The notes: generated by a model from the sequence alone, not told the origin. 64,000 bases of DNA from Candidatus Neomicrothrix sp. UBA814 (GCA_002296525.1 DBIA01000009.1:13382-77381), one strand, 5' to 3'; positions 16,639 to 25,501 are shown, counted from the first letter of the stretch. Numbers and translations are program-made.

Positions 16639-17891
16639 ATTGACTCCTTACTCTCGCGTGTTTCCGATTCACTCACGGTGCTGGTGATCAACAATTCGGC
16701 AGTTTCACTGAATAATGTGCTTCCAAGGGGAACGTGATCTCGGACTATTTGACCGTCGTGATCGCGCGTAATCGAAAATCCGCGGGCCAGTATGCGGTCG
16801 GGGTGAAGGGCGCGAAGCAAATCAGAAATTCGATCCAACCGTTGCGAACTTCGACTAATTGTCGTTAAACCCAAATTCGACAAACGGCCGCTAACTGCAG
16901 TTAATCGTTCTTCCCTGATATCGAGAGTTCTGCGGGCCCGATCACCAATCGCTCTTACCGAGTACGAAATGGCTTCACTAGCCCTGTCATGGCTGTTTAC
17001 CGCGAGAGTGACAATGCGTCGTGCCGACAAGTCGAGCTTTTGATGAAAAGCCCCGACAGTCTGCACTAATGCAGCAGCGCAGGCTGTCGGAGTTTTGTAC
17101 GCAGTGTGAGCAACCTCATCGACTATTGACCGGTCAATTTCATGACCTATGCCTGAAAGAACGGGTCGGGTTGAGTTGGCTACCGCAATCGCCACGCTTT
17201 CGAGATCAAACGCCATAAGGTCAGTACGCGCTCCACCGCCTCTCACCACTGCGATCACATCAACGTCAATATCTCCCAGTGTCTCAATCGCTGATACCAA
17301 ACCGCTTTCCGCTTCACCTCCTTGCACCGGTGAATGAGCGAGAGAGATTTTGAAGGGATAAGAACTCGAGGAAATTTCGTTTACGAAGTCGTTGTAGGCA
17401 GCACTTCCGTCAGAAGTAATCAAACCGATATGTAGAGGAACCAAGGGCACTTTCAGAGCGCTATTTGCATCTAATAGGCCAGCGCTGGATAAGGACCTCA
17501 ACACCCGTTCCCGATCTACTGCGAGTTGCCCCAGTGTGTGAGTGGGATCTATAGCGGTCATCAGAAGCTGAACTCGACCTTGAGGCGCAAAAAAGGAAAG
17601 CTCTCCCTTTATCCGTACTCGTATCCCGTCGACCAACGGACCGGCTTCAGCCCTAGCTAGAACAGCCTCGACTCCCTGCCTGCGTCCCCTCCACAGAGCA
17701 ACAGACATTTTGTCCACGCGACTTCCCTCGGAGTCGGGTTCAATAACATCGAAGTAAACGTGACCGGAAGAAGCAACGTTAAGACCCACAATCTCGCCCT
17801 CTACCCATATTTCTTCGGGAAAAACAGCTGAAAATGTGTCCCGAATCGCTTGACAGAGATCCCCGACTGACCAGGTGTGTGTCTCCGTCAC
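16635..17891 (-). CDS. xseA: Exodeoxyribonuclease VII large subunit
   Basis: With the GTG at 17891 the protein has 418 residues, close to the family norm. It shows an N-terminal OB-fold (WSVGDLCQAIRDTF, then IWVEGEIVGLNVASSGHVYF), the catalytic core (IGLITSDGSAAYNDF, DVIAVVRGGGARTDL, PVLSGIGHEIDRSIVDEVAH, KTPTACAAALV) and a coiled-coil C-terminal region. The open frame extends to 18014, but that extension is not conserved-looking; a TTG at 17903 is an alternative start. xseB follows with a 4-nt overlap. Confidence 0.94.
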   Translation of the reverse strand: MTETHTWSVGDLCQAIRDTFSAVFPEEIWVEGEIVGLNVASSGHVYFDVIEPDSEGSRVDKMSVALWRGRRQGVEAVLARAEAGPLVDGIRVRIKGELSFFAPQGRVQLLMTAIDPTHTLGQLAVDRERVLRSLSSAGLLDANSALKVPLVPLHIGLITSDGSAAYNDFVNEISSSSYPFKISLAHSPVQGGEAESGLVSAIETLGDIDVDVIAVVRGGGARTDLMAFDLESVAIAVANSTRPVLSGIGHEIDRSIVDEVAHTAYKTPTACAAALVQTVGAFHQKLDLSARRIVTLAVNSHDRASEAISYSVRAIGDRARRTLDIREERLTAVSGRLSNLGLTTISRSSQRLDRISDLLRALHPDRILARGFSITRDHDGQIVRDHVPLGSTLFSETAELLITSTVSESETRESKESI

Positions 17892-18018
17892 CGTCGGAGC
17901 CAAATGTTTGTGTGCATCACAGGTGACCTTAGGCCGGAAACTACTCGCTCGGGAGCAGCCACAGATATAGAGGCTCTGGTTGATGGTGAGAGAAGCGCCG
18001 AGAGATAGGCTCACACCC

Positions 18019-18108
18019 GGAAGGTTGCCAGAGCGGACGAATGGGGCGGCCTCGAAAGCCGTTGTGGCCTCCGGGTCACCGTGGGTTCGAATCCCACACC
18101 TTCCGCCA
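18019..18108 (+). tRNA. tRNA-Ser(CGA)
   Basis: A complete cloverleaf. The acceptor stem GGAAGGT (18019-18025) pairs with ACCTTCC (18098-18104), then discriminator G and an encoded CCA (18106-18108). The anticodon loop reads CTCGAAA, with anticodon CGA. The T arm is GTGGGTTCGAATCCCAC, and a long class II variable arm lies between them, as expected for serine. It is flanked by minus-strand xseA and tadA and so must have its own promoter. Confidence 0.95.
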
Positions 18109-18136
18109 ATACGAATATTCGGTCCGACCCCGGTCT

Positions 18137-18583
18137 TTAGCGTCTCTCAGCGAAGAACTTTGACAGAATCGCGCCGCACTCGTCTGCCAACACACCGCTG
18201 GTGATTTGTGCTTGGTGGTTCAGTCGAGGATCAGCCAAAAGGTTATACAACGTTTCAACGGCGCCCGCCTTGGGGTCATGCGCTCCAAACACCACATGCG
18301 AAACGCGGGCGTTGAGTGCCGCCCCAGCGCACATTGGGCATGGTTCCAAGGTTGTGACCAGCGTCGCCTCGTCCAGGTACCAGTTCCCTAACTGCGCAGC
18401 AGCGTCACGTAAGGCCAAGATTTCTGCGTGAGCGGTTGGATCACCTGTTAGCTGGCGTTCGTTGTGGCGTGACGCAATAACCGTGCCATCCACTATTACC
18501 AACGCACCTACTGGGACGTCTTCATGCTCAATTGCCTTTTGAGCCTCTTCAAGGGCGAGGCCCATCGCTTCTTCAAGCTTCAT
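18137..18583 (-). CDS. tadA: tRNA(Arg) adenosine-34 deaminase
   Basis: This 148-residue deaminase converts A34 to inosine in tRNA-Arg(ACG). It has EDVPVGALVI, the zinc motif PTAHAEILAL (His and catalytic Glu) and LEPCPMCAGA (two Cys ligands). The ATG at 18583 shares its A with the 3'-terminal A of the upstream tRNA-Ser(GGA) CCA end. A second in-frame ATG at 18565 preceded by GAAGAAGCG gives a slightly shorter but still complete protein. The gene lies directly behind SRP RNA and tRNA-Ser on the same strand. Confidence 0.94.
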   Translation of the reverse strand: MKLEEAMGLALEEAQKAIEHEDVPVGALVIVDGTVIASRHNERQLTGDPTAHAEILALRDAAAQLGNWYLDEATLVTTLEPCPMCAGAALNARVSHVVFGAHDPKAGAVETLYNLLADPRLNHQAQITSGVLADECGAILSKFFAERR

Positions 18584-18673
18584 GGCGGAGAGTGTGGGAT
18601 TCGAACCCACGGAGGCCGGTTAGACCTCACACGCTTTCCAAGCGAGCCCATTCGTCCGCTCTGGCAACTCTCC
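18583..18673 (-). tRNA. tRNA-Ser(GGA)
   Basis: On the minus strand the acceptor GGAGAGT (18673-18667) pairs with ACTCTCC (18593-18587), followed by discriminator G and encoded CCA (18585-18583). The anticodon loop is TTGGAAA, with anticodon GGA. The long variable arm and T arm GTGGGTTCGAATCCCAC mark a class II serine tRNA. It lies 12 nt downstream of the SRP RNA and abuts the tadA start codon. Confidence 0.94.
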
Positions 18674-18685
18674 CTGGTCATCGGC

Positions 18686-18799
18686 CCACGAGGCGACCAG
18701 GTGATCTGCGGCACACAGCGAAATCCGCTGAGAGCTGCTGCCTCCCGGCCCTGACTCGATTCACGGGACGCTGTTGCACAGGACCCGGCCGCCACGTGG
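18686..18799 (-). ncRNA. ffs: Small (4.5S-type) signal recognition particle RNA
   Basis: The minus strand contains the conserved domain IV core GGCCGGGAGGCAGCAG with a GNRA tetraloop (within 18734-18755), preceded by GTCCTGTGCAACAGC and followed by TGTGTGCCGCAG, as in actinobacterial 4.5S RNAs. The termini pair over 11 bp (from 18793 inward with 18692 outward) and, after one mismatch, several more (18795-18799 with 18686-18690). The length of about 114 nt is typical; exact ends are uncertain. Position between tadA and dnaX matches a known bacterial gene order (tadA-scr-dnaX-recR in Bacillus). A TANNNT box (TAGCCT, 18822-18817) lies 17 nt upstream. Confidence 0.88.
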
Positions 18800-18850
18800 A
18801 ACGATGACGCGCTCTTAGGCTACTTGCCCCTCAGCGCCGCGGCACCCAAG

Positions 18851-18856
18851 TAGCAT
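18851..18856 (+). promoter_or_regulatory. Candidate -10 box of dnaX (leaderless)
   Basis: TAGCAT ends 9 nt before the ATG at 18866. The gene is divergent from the SRP RNA. Confidence 0.4.
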
Positions 18857-18865
18857 CAGCGACTA

Positions 18866-20557
18866 ATGGTGTACCAGTCTTTGTATCGACGCTTTCGACC
18901 CCAAAGCTTTTCTGAAGTTGTTGGCCAAGACCATTTAGTAGCCGCGCTCCGAAACGCAGTGATCGAAGAAAGAGTTGGGCATGCGTATTTGCTCAGCGGT
19001 CCACGAGGAACAGGTAAAACCTCGACAGCACGCATACTCGCCAAAGCCCTTAATTGCCTTGAGCCTCCCGGTAACGGTGAACCCTGCGGAGTTTGTGAAA
19101 GCTGCGTCGCTTTTGAATCGGGTAGTTCCATGGACTTAGTTGAGTTGGATGCCGCCTCCAACAACAATGTCGCAAACATTAGGGAGATCACAGCAAACGC
19201 CGCCCTCGGTAGCCCTGGTAAACGAAAGATTTACCTTCTTGACGAAGTTCACATGCTTACAACGGCTGCTTCTAACGCTCTCCTCAAAACCCTCGAAGAG
19301 CCTCCAGAACATGTCATCTTTATTTTGGCGACCACTGATCCACAAAAAGTGCTTCCCACTATTCGCAGCAGAACACAGCACGTGGAATTGACATTGGTGC
19401 CAGCGCGAATTCTTGGTGACCACGTCAGAGACATTGCGGAACGAGCTGAACTACAAATCGATTCCGCGGTCGTTGAATACGTCGTTGAACGCGGCGCTGG
19501 TTCAGTTCGCGACACGCTTTCAGCTTTGGATCAAGTCGTTACGGCTGGCGGGATTCCAGAAACGAGAGGATCGGTTGATGCTCTCGTCGAGGCCATCGCC
19601 AATCAAGATCTCATCGAAGCACTGACGGCTATCGCAACGACCATCGATGCGGGTGTCGACCCAAAGGACCTCGCGTATCGCGCTACCAGAAAATTACGGG
19701 ACGTATTTCTCGCTGGAGCAGGAGTCAATTCGGGGCGGATTAGCGAAGCGGAACTCCCAGCACTTGCCGAACTAGCGTCCCGCATGACACGAACCATGAA
19801 TGTTCGAGCCCTAGAACTTCTAGGTCGCGTTCTTGTAGACATGCGCCAGTCGCCAGATCCTCAATTAGTTCTCGATTTGGCGATGGTCAGACTATTCGCG
19901 GCCCCAATACAAACTGAAACCGCTCCAAATACATCTCAAGGTTCGACGGCTCGTCGAGAGCCAGGTGCTAAACCTGCCGAACAGGCACGCGCCGCGCTTG
20001 CAGCACTTCAACCCGAAAAAGAGCCAGAAACCGGGACTCCTAAATCGAAAGCTGCTCCCGCTGCGCCGCCTCCACCAGATGACACTGCAAATCCGACTCA
20101 ACCCCCAGGTACATCACAGCCCGATGAGAGTCGTGTTGTCAGAGCTCCAGAGGACTTATCGATCGGAGAGGTATCAGACGTATGGCAGCACAAGGTCCTC
20201 CCGGTACTCACTGCTAAAGCGAGGGCTCGGTTCCAAGTAGCAAAAGTGATAGACGTATCTGACGGACGTGTGCGCATGGAACTGCCTAACGAAATTCATC
20301 GGGAGCGGTGCGAACAACTAAAAGGCGATATCGAAAAAGCCCTGAGCGAGATGCTCGAAACCTCAGTTGAAACTGAGCTAATCGCCAGTGAAGAAAAAGC
20401 ACCCGAAAGTAATGACCAAATCCAATCGACTACTGAAGAAGAAGTAGTTGATCCTGCGGAATTCCGCGTAGCGGGCGATGGGGGCCCGTCGAGCGTTGAT
20501 CGTGTTCTCGAGGCATTCCCCGGTGCTGTGGCATCAGATGAAGAAACTGGAAAGTGA
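18866..20557 (+). CDS. dnaX: DNA polymerase III subunit gamma/tau
   Basis: This 563-residue clamp-loader ATPase opens with YQSLYRRFRPQSFSEVVGQ. It has Walker A GPRGTGKTSTA, a zinc-binding Cys set (C-x8-C-x2-C-x2-C, starting at CLEPPGNGEPCGVC), Walker B/DExx KIYLLDEVHML, the SRC-like sensor ATTDPQKVLPTIRSRTQH, and sensor 2 GSVRDTLSALDQ. Residues about 345-430 are a Pro/Ala/Glu-rich linker before a tau-type C-terminal domain. It starts the dnaX-ybaB-recR cluster. Confidence 0.96.
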   Translation: MVYQSLYRRFRPQSFSEVVGQDHLVAALRNAVIEERVGHAYLLSGPRGTGKTSTARILAKALNCLEPPGNGEPCGVCESCVAFESGSSMDLVELDAASNNNVANIREITANAALGSPGKRKIYLLDEVHMLTTAASNALLKTLEEPPEHVIFILATTDPQKVLPTIRSRTQHVELTLVPARILGDHVRDIAERAELQIDSAVVEYVVERGAGSVRDTLSALDQVVTAGGIPETRGSVDALVEAIANQDLIEALTAIATTIDAGVDPKDLAYRATRKLRDVFLAGAGVNSGRISEAELPALAELASRMTRTMNVRALELLGRVLVDMRQSPDPQLVLDLAMVRLFAAPIQTETAPNTSQGSTARREPGAKPAEQARAALAALQPEKEPETGTPKSKAAPAAPPPPDDTANPTQPPGTSQPDESRVVRAPEDLSIGEVSDVWQHKVLPVLTAKARARFQVAKVIDVSDGRVRMELPNEIHRERCEQLKGDIEKALSEMLETSVETELIASEEKAPESNDQIQSTTEEEVVDPAEFRVAGDGGPSSVDRVLEAFPGAVASDEETGK

Positions 20558-20570
20558 GAGTGCCGCGGCT

Positions 20571-20891
20571 ATGACCGAACCATTGTCTTCTGAACAGCTA
20601 TTGCGGCAAGCACAGGAACTGCAAGAACAATTGAGCGAACAGCGAAAACAAATATCTTCGACGGTTGTCGAGGGTTCCGCAGGTGGCGGCGTAGTAAGGG
20701 TTGGTATGCGCGCCGACGGCACGGTTCTTAAGGTACATATTGACCCTGATGTGGTGCATATCAGCGAAATTGACATGCTGGAAGATCTAGTAGCTGCCGC
20801 TTTTCGCGATGCATTGCGCCGATGTGGCAACGCTCAAGCAGCAGCGATGACACGGGTCGACGCGCCCTCTACAACTGAGAGAGAGGTGTAG
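20571..20891 (+). CDS. YbaB/EbfC family nucleoid-associated protein
   Basis: This 106-residue protein has an N-terminal helix (LLRQAQELQEQLSEQRKQ), a central beta hairpin (GGGVVRVGMRADGTVLKVHI) and the LEDLVAAAFRDALRR helix, the YbaB fold. These dimeric DNA-binding proteins sit between dnaX and recR in most bacteria. The ATG at 20571, 13 nt after dnaX, is chosen over the longer frame starting inside dnaX. Confidence 0.92.
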   Translation: MTEPLSSEQLLRQAQELQEQLSEQRKQISSTVVEGSAGGGVVRVGMRADGTVLKVHIDPDVVHISEIDMLEDLVAAAFRDALRRCGNAQAAAMTRVDAPSTTEREV

Positions 20892-20897
20892 AGGTAC

Positions 20898-21494
20898 GTG
20901 TACGACGGTCCTGTGCAAGATCTCATTGACGAGCTCGGTCGACTCCCAGGGGTTGGGCCCAAGTCGGCACAGCGGATCGCCTTCTATCTACTCAAGCTCC
21001 CCAAAGGTGATGCACAGCAACTAGCGGCCGCCATTGTAGAGGTAAAGGAACGAATCGGGTTTTGCGACACATGTTGGAACATTTCAGAAAGTGAACGGTG
21101 TTCACTTTGCTCAGATCCGCAGCGCCAGACGGGCTCACTATGTGTAGTTGAGGAGCCCAAAGATGTCATTGCTCTTGAACGAGCGGGCTTCCGCGGCCGC
21201 TATCACGTCCTACAGGGTGCGCTGAATCCAATGGAGGGCATAGGTCCTGAGCAATTGCGTATCCGGGAACTGATGTCACGTATCTCTGACGAAGAAGTGC
21301 AGGAATTAATTTTGTGCACCAACCCGAATATCGAAGGCGAAGCTACGGCTATGTACCTGTCACGCCAATTGCAACCGCTGGGCATCAAGGTGACACGGAT
21401 AGCTAGTGGTTTACCGGTAGGCGGTGATCTTGAATATGCCGATGAGTTGACTTTAGGTCGCGCACTGGAGGGAAGACGCGAACTTCAGGGTTAG
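20898..21494 (+). CDS. recR: Recombination protein RecR
   Basis: This 198-residue protein has the helix-hairpin-helix start ([20 protein letters not shown]), a C4 zinc finger ([16 protein letters not shown]) and a Toprim domain ([30 protein letters not shown]), then [20 protein letters not shown]. It acts with RecF/RecO to load RecA at gaps. The GTG start follows an AGAGG ribosome-binding site inside the end of the ybaB transcript, 6 nt after its stop. Confidence 0.96.
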   Translation: MYDGPVQDLIDELGRLPGVGPKSAQRIAFYLLKLPKGDAQQLAAAIVEVKERIGFCDTCWNISESERCSLCSDPQRQTGSLCVVEEPKDVIALERAGFRGRYHVLQGALNPMEGIGPEQLRIRELMSRISDEEVQELILCTNPNIEGEATAMYLSRQLQPLGIKVTRIASGLPVGGDLEYADELTLGRALEGRRELQG

Positions 21495-21516
21495 ACCTAA
21501 CACGACGGTGGGAGGG

Positions 21517-21600
21517 CGGATGCCGGAGCTGGGATCTACCCGGATCAATGTGTCGCGGGCACATTGCTGCCTATTCCGTAGCTGCCAACTCCGACATCCG
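21517..21600 (-). ncRNA. Candidate structured RNA, function unknown
   Basis: Two 16-nt arms (21517-21532 and 21585-21600) pair with 14 Watson-Crick pairs and two mismatches that are C-A on the plus strand but G-U on the minus strand, so a continuous 16-bp helix forms only in minus-strand RNA. Inside is a second perfect 7-bp hairpin (21546-21552 with 21560-21566). The element lies in the 179-nt gap between convergent recR and the thiolase gene. No T run follows, no reading frame covers it and it is not a tRNA. It could be a 3'-UTR element or processed RNA of the thiolase transcript. Confidence 0.35.
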
Positions 21601-21673
21601 TAAAAGATGGACTCTTTGCATTTACGTTACAAAAATTTCGGGAGTATTACAAGACAAGCGAGATAGCTAGTAA

Positions 21674-22855
21674 CTACGCGACCTCGAGAATTAACGCGTC
21701 GCCCTGACCGCCACCCCCGCAAAGAGCCGCAGCACCAAATCCACCGCCTCTTCTGCCAAGTTCGTTGATCAATGTGAGAGCTAGCCTATTGCCAGACATA
21801 CCAATCGGATGCCCTAGCGCCACGGCCCCGCCGTTCACATTTACTATCTCGTCGCTGACACCAAGATCATCTGTAGCAGCTAACCCCACAGCAGCGAACG
21901 CCTCGTTTAATTCGAAAAGCCCTAGGTCTGTGACTTTTAGATCGACTTTTGAGAGGGCTTGCTGTATCGCTCGAGATGGCTGAGTGAGCAGCGACGTGTC
22001 GGGTCCTGAAACCATTCCGTAGCTGACGACGCGAGCAGAAAAATCAAGCCCAAGCTCTTCAGCCTTTGCAGGAGACACCATAACTACTGCGCAGCCACCG
22101 TCGGAAATTTGTGAAGCGTTACCGGCGGTCACCGCTCCGTCAGCAGCAAATGCGGGTCGAAGATTTGCCAGACTTTCGGCCGAAGTTCCGGGACGCACAC
22201 CCTCGTCTGAGTCGATGATTAGCGGATCGCCACCCCGTTGAGGTATCTCAACCGCTGCTATTTCGGCTTCGAGTTTTCCATCCTTTTGAGCCGCAGCTGC
22301 CCTCTCATGCGACCTGGCTGAAAACTCATCCATCGCTGATCGATCTATCGAAGCATTGGCAGCGTCTCGCTCGGTCCCATCGCCCATGTGTCCGTCATCG
22401 AATGCGCACCACAGACCATCGTGGATCATCGCGTCTTGTAACTCTCCGTGACCCATTTGCAACCCGTTTCGACCGCTTGGAAGAACGTAAGGAGCGTTGG
22501 TCATCGATTCCATCCCGCCAGCTACAACGATGTCGGCGTCGCCTGAAGAAATCATTTGATCCGCCAAATAAATGGCATTCAGTCCTGACAGACAGACTTT
22601 GTTGATGGTGATAGCCGGAACGTTCATAGGGATACCGGCCCCTACTGCAGCCTGCCGAGCAGTTATCTGACCTTGGCCCGCTTGGAGGACTTGGCCCATG
22701 ATGACGTGGTCGACTTGTTCACCGCTTACTCCAGCGCGTTGTAGTGCGTGAGAAATAGCGTGTGCTCCTAATTGAGCACCGGCGAAACCAGCCAACCCGC
22801 CGTTAAAGCGGCCTATAGGGGTGCGCGCCCCCGCAACAATTAGTGAGCCAGGCAT
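21674..22855 (-). CDS. Acetyl-CoA C-acetyltransferase (thiolase)
   Basis: This 393-residue thiolase has all catalytic residues: the nucleophilic Cys in TINKVCLSGLNAIY (about residue 89), the His in NGGAVALGHPIGMSG and the proton-shuttle Cys in ALCGGGGQGDAL. It interconverts two acetyl-CoA and acetoacetyl-CoA, or cleaves 3-ketoacyl-CoA. The ATG at 22855 has an AAAGGG ribosome-binding site. It is divergent from ccr, so the pair may be co-regulated: acetoacetyl-CoA formation followed by reduction to crotonyl-CoA would supply Ccr. Confidence 0.92.
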   Translation of the reverse strand: MPGSLIVAGARTPIGRFNGGLAGFAGAQLGAHAISHALQRAGVSGEQVDHVIMGQVLQAGQGQITARQAAVGAGIPMNVPAITINKVCLSGLNAIYLADQMISSGDADIVVAGGMESMTNAPYVLPSGRNGLQMGHGELQDAMIHDGLWCAFDDGHMGDGTERDAANASIDRSAMDEFSARSHERAAAAQKDGKLEAEIAAVEIPQRGGDPLIIDSDEGVRPGTSAESLANLRPAFAADGAVTAGNASQISDGGCAVVMVSPAKAEELGLDFSARVVSYGMVSGPDTSLLTQPSRAIQQALSKVDLKVTDLGLFELNEAFAAVGLAATDDLGVSDEIVNVNGGAVALGHPIGMSGNRLALTLINELGRRGGGFGAAALCGGGGQGDALILEVA

Positions 22856-22981
22856 GAATACCCTTTCTCTGGAGTTTCTACTTCTAGTTCTCTAAGTGTA
22901 GATTTCGTGGATCACTGGTGCTTAGTTGATGCAATGTTCTAGGTATATTGGTGAGCCGCCCCCTTATTACCGGAGAGTAAC

Positions 22982-24340
22982 TTGTCCTCCATGCAGCACA
23001 TCCTTGAAGCCATTCAGGCCGACGCATCCGGCGATGAAATCGCCGCGCTCGACATTCCTGAAAGTTATCGAGCCGCCTATGTCACTAGAGACGACCAACA
23101 TATGTTCGAAGGTCGAGAATCTTGGGAAAAAGATCCTCGAGAGTCAATTCATATCGATGAGGTTGCCACCCCCGAACTTGCTCCCGATGAGGTGTACCTC
23201 GCGGTTATGGCAAGTTCAATCAACTTCAACACTGTCTGGACTTCGATCTTTGAACCTCTCCCAACCTTTGGCTTTTTGGATCGTTTAGGTCGCGAAAGCA
23301 CCTGGGGTGCGCGGCACGCACTTGATTATCACGTGATTGGATCAGACGCTTCGGGTGTAGTGCTCAAAGTTGGGTCCGCTGTACGTAACTGGAAGCCGGG
23401 GGACCGAGTTGCTGTTCACTGCAATTACGTTGACGATCAAGACCCAGCAGCTCACGAAGACTCAATGCTGGCCTCCAACCAGAGAATTTGGGGATTCGAA
23501 AGTAATTTCGGAGGACTTGCCGACCTTTCGGTTGTCAAAGCCAACCAATTGATGCCGAAGCCCGAGCATCTTTCATGGGAAGAATCGGCTGTGAATGCGC
23601 TCTGCGCGTCGACGTCATACCGCATGTTGGTCGGAGACAACGCGGCCAGGATGAAGCAAGGTGACAACGTTCTAATTTGGGGAGCGTCAGGTGGCTTAGG
23701 AGGCTATGCCTGCCAGCTAGTGCTCAATGGAGGAGGCACGCCGATTGGAGTCGTTAGCTCAGCGGACAAAGTTGAGCTGCTCCACGAATTAGGCGTTGAA
23801 CATGTAATTGATCGCAGTGAAGAGGGCTATCAGTTTTGGTCCGATGAACACACTCAAGATGAATCGGAGTGGCGCCGTCTGGGAAAGAAAGTGCGCGGTT
23901 TCATAGGTGATGACCCAGACATTGTTTTCGAACATCCCGGACGGTCAACCATGGGAGCCTCAGTCTTTGTGACTAAACGTGGCGGCAAGATCGTCACTTG
24001 CGCAGCCACCAGCGGATACATGATCGAATATGACAACCGACATCTGTGGATGCGACTCAAGCAGATTGTCTCAAGTCACTTTGCAAACTACTCAGAGGCT
24101 TGGGAAATGAACCGACTCTTAGACCAAGGACAGATTCAACCTATTTTGTCTAAAACCTTCGCGCTTGCTGACACCGGAGAAGCTGCGAATCAGGTGCATC
24201 ACAATCAACATGAGGGGAAGCTAGGTGTCTTATGTTTAGCCCCTGAAGCAGGGCTAGGAATTACGAACCCCGAAAAGCGCGAGGCTATAGGAGAAGACAA
24301 AATCACCTTGTTCCAACGACACGCAGATTCACTTCAATAG
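22982..24340 (+). CDS. ccr: Crotonyl-CoA carboxylase/reductase
   Basis: This 452-residue enzyme of the medium-chain dehydrogenase/reductase superfamily carries the Ccr signatures SSINFNTVWTSIFEPLPTF, HVIGSDASGVV, AVHCNYVDDQDPAAHEDSML, the Rossmann motif IWGASGGLGGYACQL, and the distinctive HPGRSTMGASVFV and NRHLWMRLKQIVSSHFANY. It reductively carboxylates crotonyl-CoA to ethylmalonyl-CoA with NADPH, the key step of the ethylmalonyl-CoA pathway. The TTG at 22982 has GGAGAG 4-6 nt upstream, better than the ATG at 22991. A TATATT box (22944-22949) may be its -10. The epimerase gene follows at 16 nt. Confidence 0.95.
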   Translation: MSSMQHILEAIQADASGDEIAALDIPESYRAAYVTRDDQHMFEGRESWEKDPRESIHIDEVATPELAPDEVYLAVMASSINFNTVWTSIFEPLPTFGFLDRLGRESTWGARHALDYHVIGSDASGVVLKVGSAVRNWKPGDRVAVHCNYVDDQDPAAHEDSMLASNQRIWGFESNFGGLADLSVVKANQLMPKPEHLSWEESAVNALCASTSYRMLVGDNAARMKQGDNVLIWGASGGLGGYACQLVLNGGGTPIGVVSSADKVELLHELGVEHVIDRSEEGYQFWSDEHTQDESEWRRLGKKVRGFIGDDPDIVFEHPGRSTMGASVFVTKRGGKIVTCAATSGYMIEYDNRHLWMRLKQIVSSHFANYSEAWEMNRLLDQGQIQPILSKTFALADTGEAANQVHHNQHEGKLGVLCLAPEAGLGITNPEKREAIGEDKITLFQRHADSLQ

Positions 24341-24356
24341 CAAACTGGAGTTGACC

Positions 24357-24758
24357 ATGATCCTGACAGAAATCGACCACGTAGCTATTGCGGTTCACGA
24401 TTTGGAAGCCGCTATCGCTTATTACCAAGAAGCCTTTGGCGCTGAAGTTCACCATCGCGAGATTGTTGATAGTGACGGTGTTGAAGAGGCTCTCGTGAAG
24501 GTCGCCGATAGCTATATCCAGCTAACTACAGCGACTCGCCCAGACTCGCCGATTGCCAAATATCTTGAGAAGAGAGGGGAAGGGCTTCACCATATTGGCT
24601 ATCGCGTCGATGATTGCCAGGCGGCGCTTGACGCAATGGTAGCTGCGGGTGCAACTCCCATTGATCAGGCCCCTCGCCCGGGGTCCCGAGGCACAACAGT
24701 TGCGTTCATGCACCCCAAGGGGAGCTTCGGCACCCTGATTGAACTGGTCCAGGAATAG
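24357..24758 (+). CDS. epi: Methylmalonyl-CoA/ethylmalonyl-CoA epimerase
   Basis: This 133-residue protein of the vicinal oxygen chelate fold starts ILTEIDHVAIAVHDLEAAI and shows the epimerase pattern, with metal ligands His (IDHVAI), Gln/Thr region SYIQLTTAT, His in GEGLHHIGYRV and Glu in LIELVQE. It inverts the alpha carbon of methyl- or ethylmalonyl-CoA, linking Ccr to the mutase. The ATG at 24357 has GGAG 6 nt upstream; the TTG at 24351 is less likely. Confidence 0.93.
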   Translation: MILTEIDHVAIAVHDLEAAIAYYQEAFGAEVHHREIVDSDGVEEALVKVADSYIQLTTATRPDSPIAKYLEKRGEGLHHIGYRVDDCQAALDAMVAAGATPIDQAPRPGSRGTTVAFMHPKGSFGTLIELVQE

Positions 24759-24780
24759 TTCTCAGACCGAGGTCGAACGG

Positions 24781-25398
24781 ATGACTGGGTACTCCGACGA
24801 CGAAGTTGGGGTTGGTCCTCACCCACGGCCGTGGCCCCTAGAAGCTCACTACGACCCAGAACTACTGCGCGATGGGGACCGCCGAAATGTTATAGACCAA
24901 TACCGGTATTGGCGTCGCGAAGCTATTGTCGAAGACTTGGACAGGCGACGCCATCCTTTCCACGTCGCCATTGAAAACTGGCAGCATGATTTGAACATCG
25001 GCACAGTTGTCCGAAATGCCAACGCTTTCCTGGCAACAGCGGTGCACATTGTTGGTGATAGGAAATGGAACAGACGCGGTGCGATGGTCACCGACCGTTA
25101 CCAACATTTGGAACACCACGCTACTGTCGAGCAATTCGTGACGTCGATGGTTGCTCGAGAACTGACGGTCGTTGGCATCGATAACCTTCCAGGGGCCCAG
25201 CCAATCGAGACCACCCGGTTGCCAAAGAACTGTGTTTTGGTTTTCGGACAAGAAGGCCCTGGTTTGTCGCCTCAGGTTCGAAATGTTGCTGAACTGGTGC
25301 TTTCCATAACTCAGTTTGGCTCTACCCGCTCAATCAATGCTGGAGTTGCATCCGGCATCGCTATGCACACATGGATTCGTCAACACGCCGACTTGTGA
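24781..25398 (+). CDS. TrmH/SpoU family RNA 2'-O-ribose methyltransferase
   Basis: This 205-residue SPOUT methyltransferase shows the three SpoU motifs: motif 1 NLNIGTVVRNANAF (as DLNIGTVVRNANAF), motif 2 VLVFGQEGPGLS and motif 3 RSINAGVASGIAMHTWI, which form the knotted SAM site. It would methylate a ribose in tRNA or rRNA; the target is not evident. The ATG at 24781 is chosen because upstream in-frame codons lie inside the epimerase gene. Confidence 0.88.
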   Translation: MTGYSDDEVGVGPHPRPWPLEAHYDPELLRDGDRRNVIDQYRYWRREAIVEDLDRRRHPFHVAIENWQHDLNIGTVVRNANAFLATAVHIVGDRKWNRRGAMVTDRYQHLEHHATVEQFVTSMVARELTVVGIDNLPGAQPIETTRLPKNCVLVFGQEGPGLSPQVRNVAELVLSITQFGSTRSINAGVASGIAMHTWIRQHADL

Positions 25399-25501
25399 CG
25401 AAACTTCAGAATCGTCCTCAGAGGGACCAAAAACAGAACTAGGGTCGAGAACGCTAAATGCCTCGGGAGGGGACAGTCCCTCAAGAACTAAGGATGTGAA
25501 T

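Noticed and set aside
17892..18014. N-terminal extension of XseA
   Set aside because: The extension reaches to within 5 nt of tRNA-Ser(CGA) and is unlike the XseA start; GTG 17891 gives normal length.
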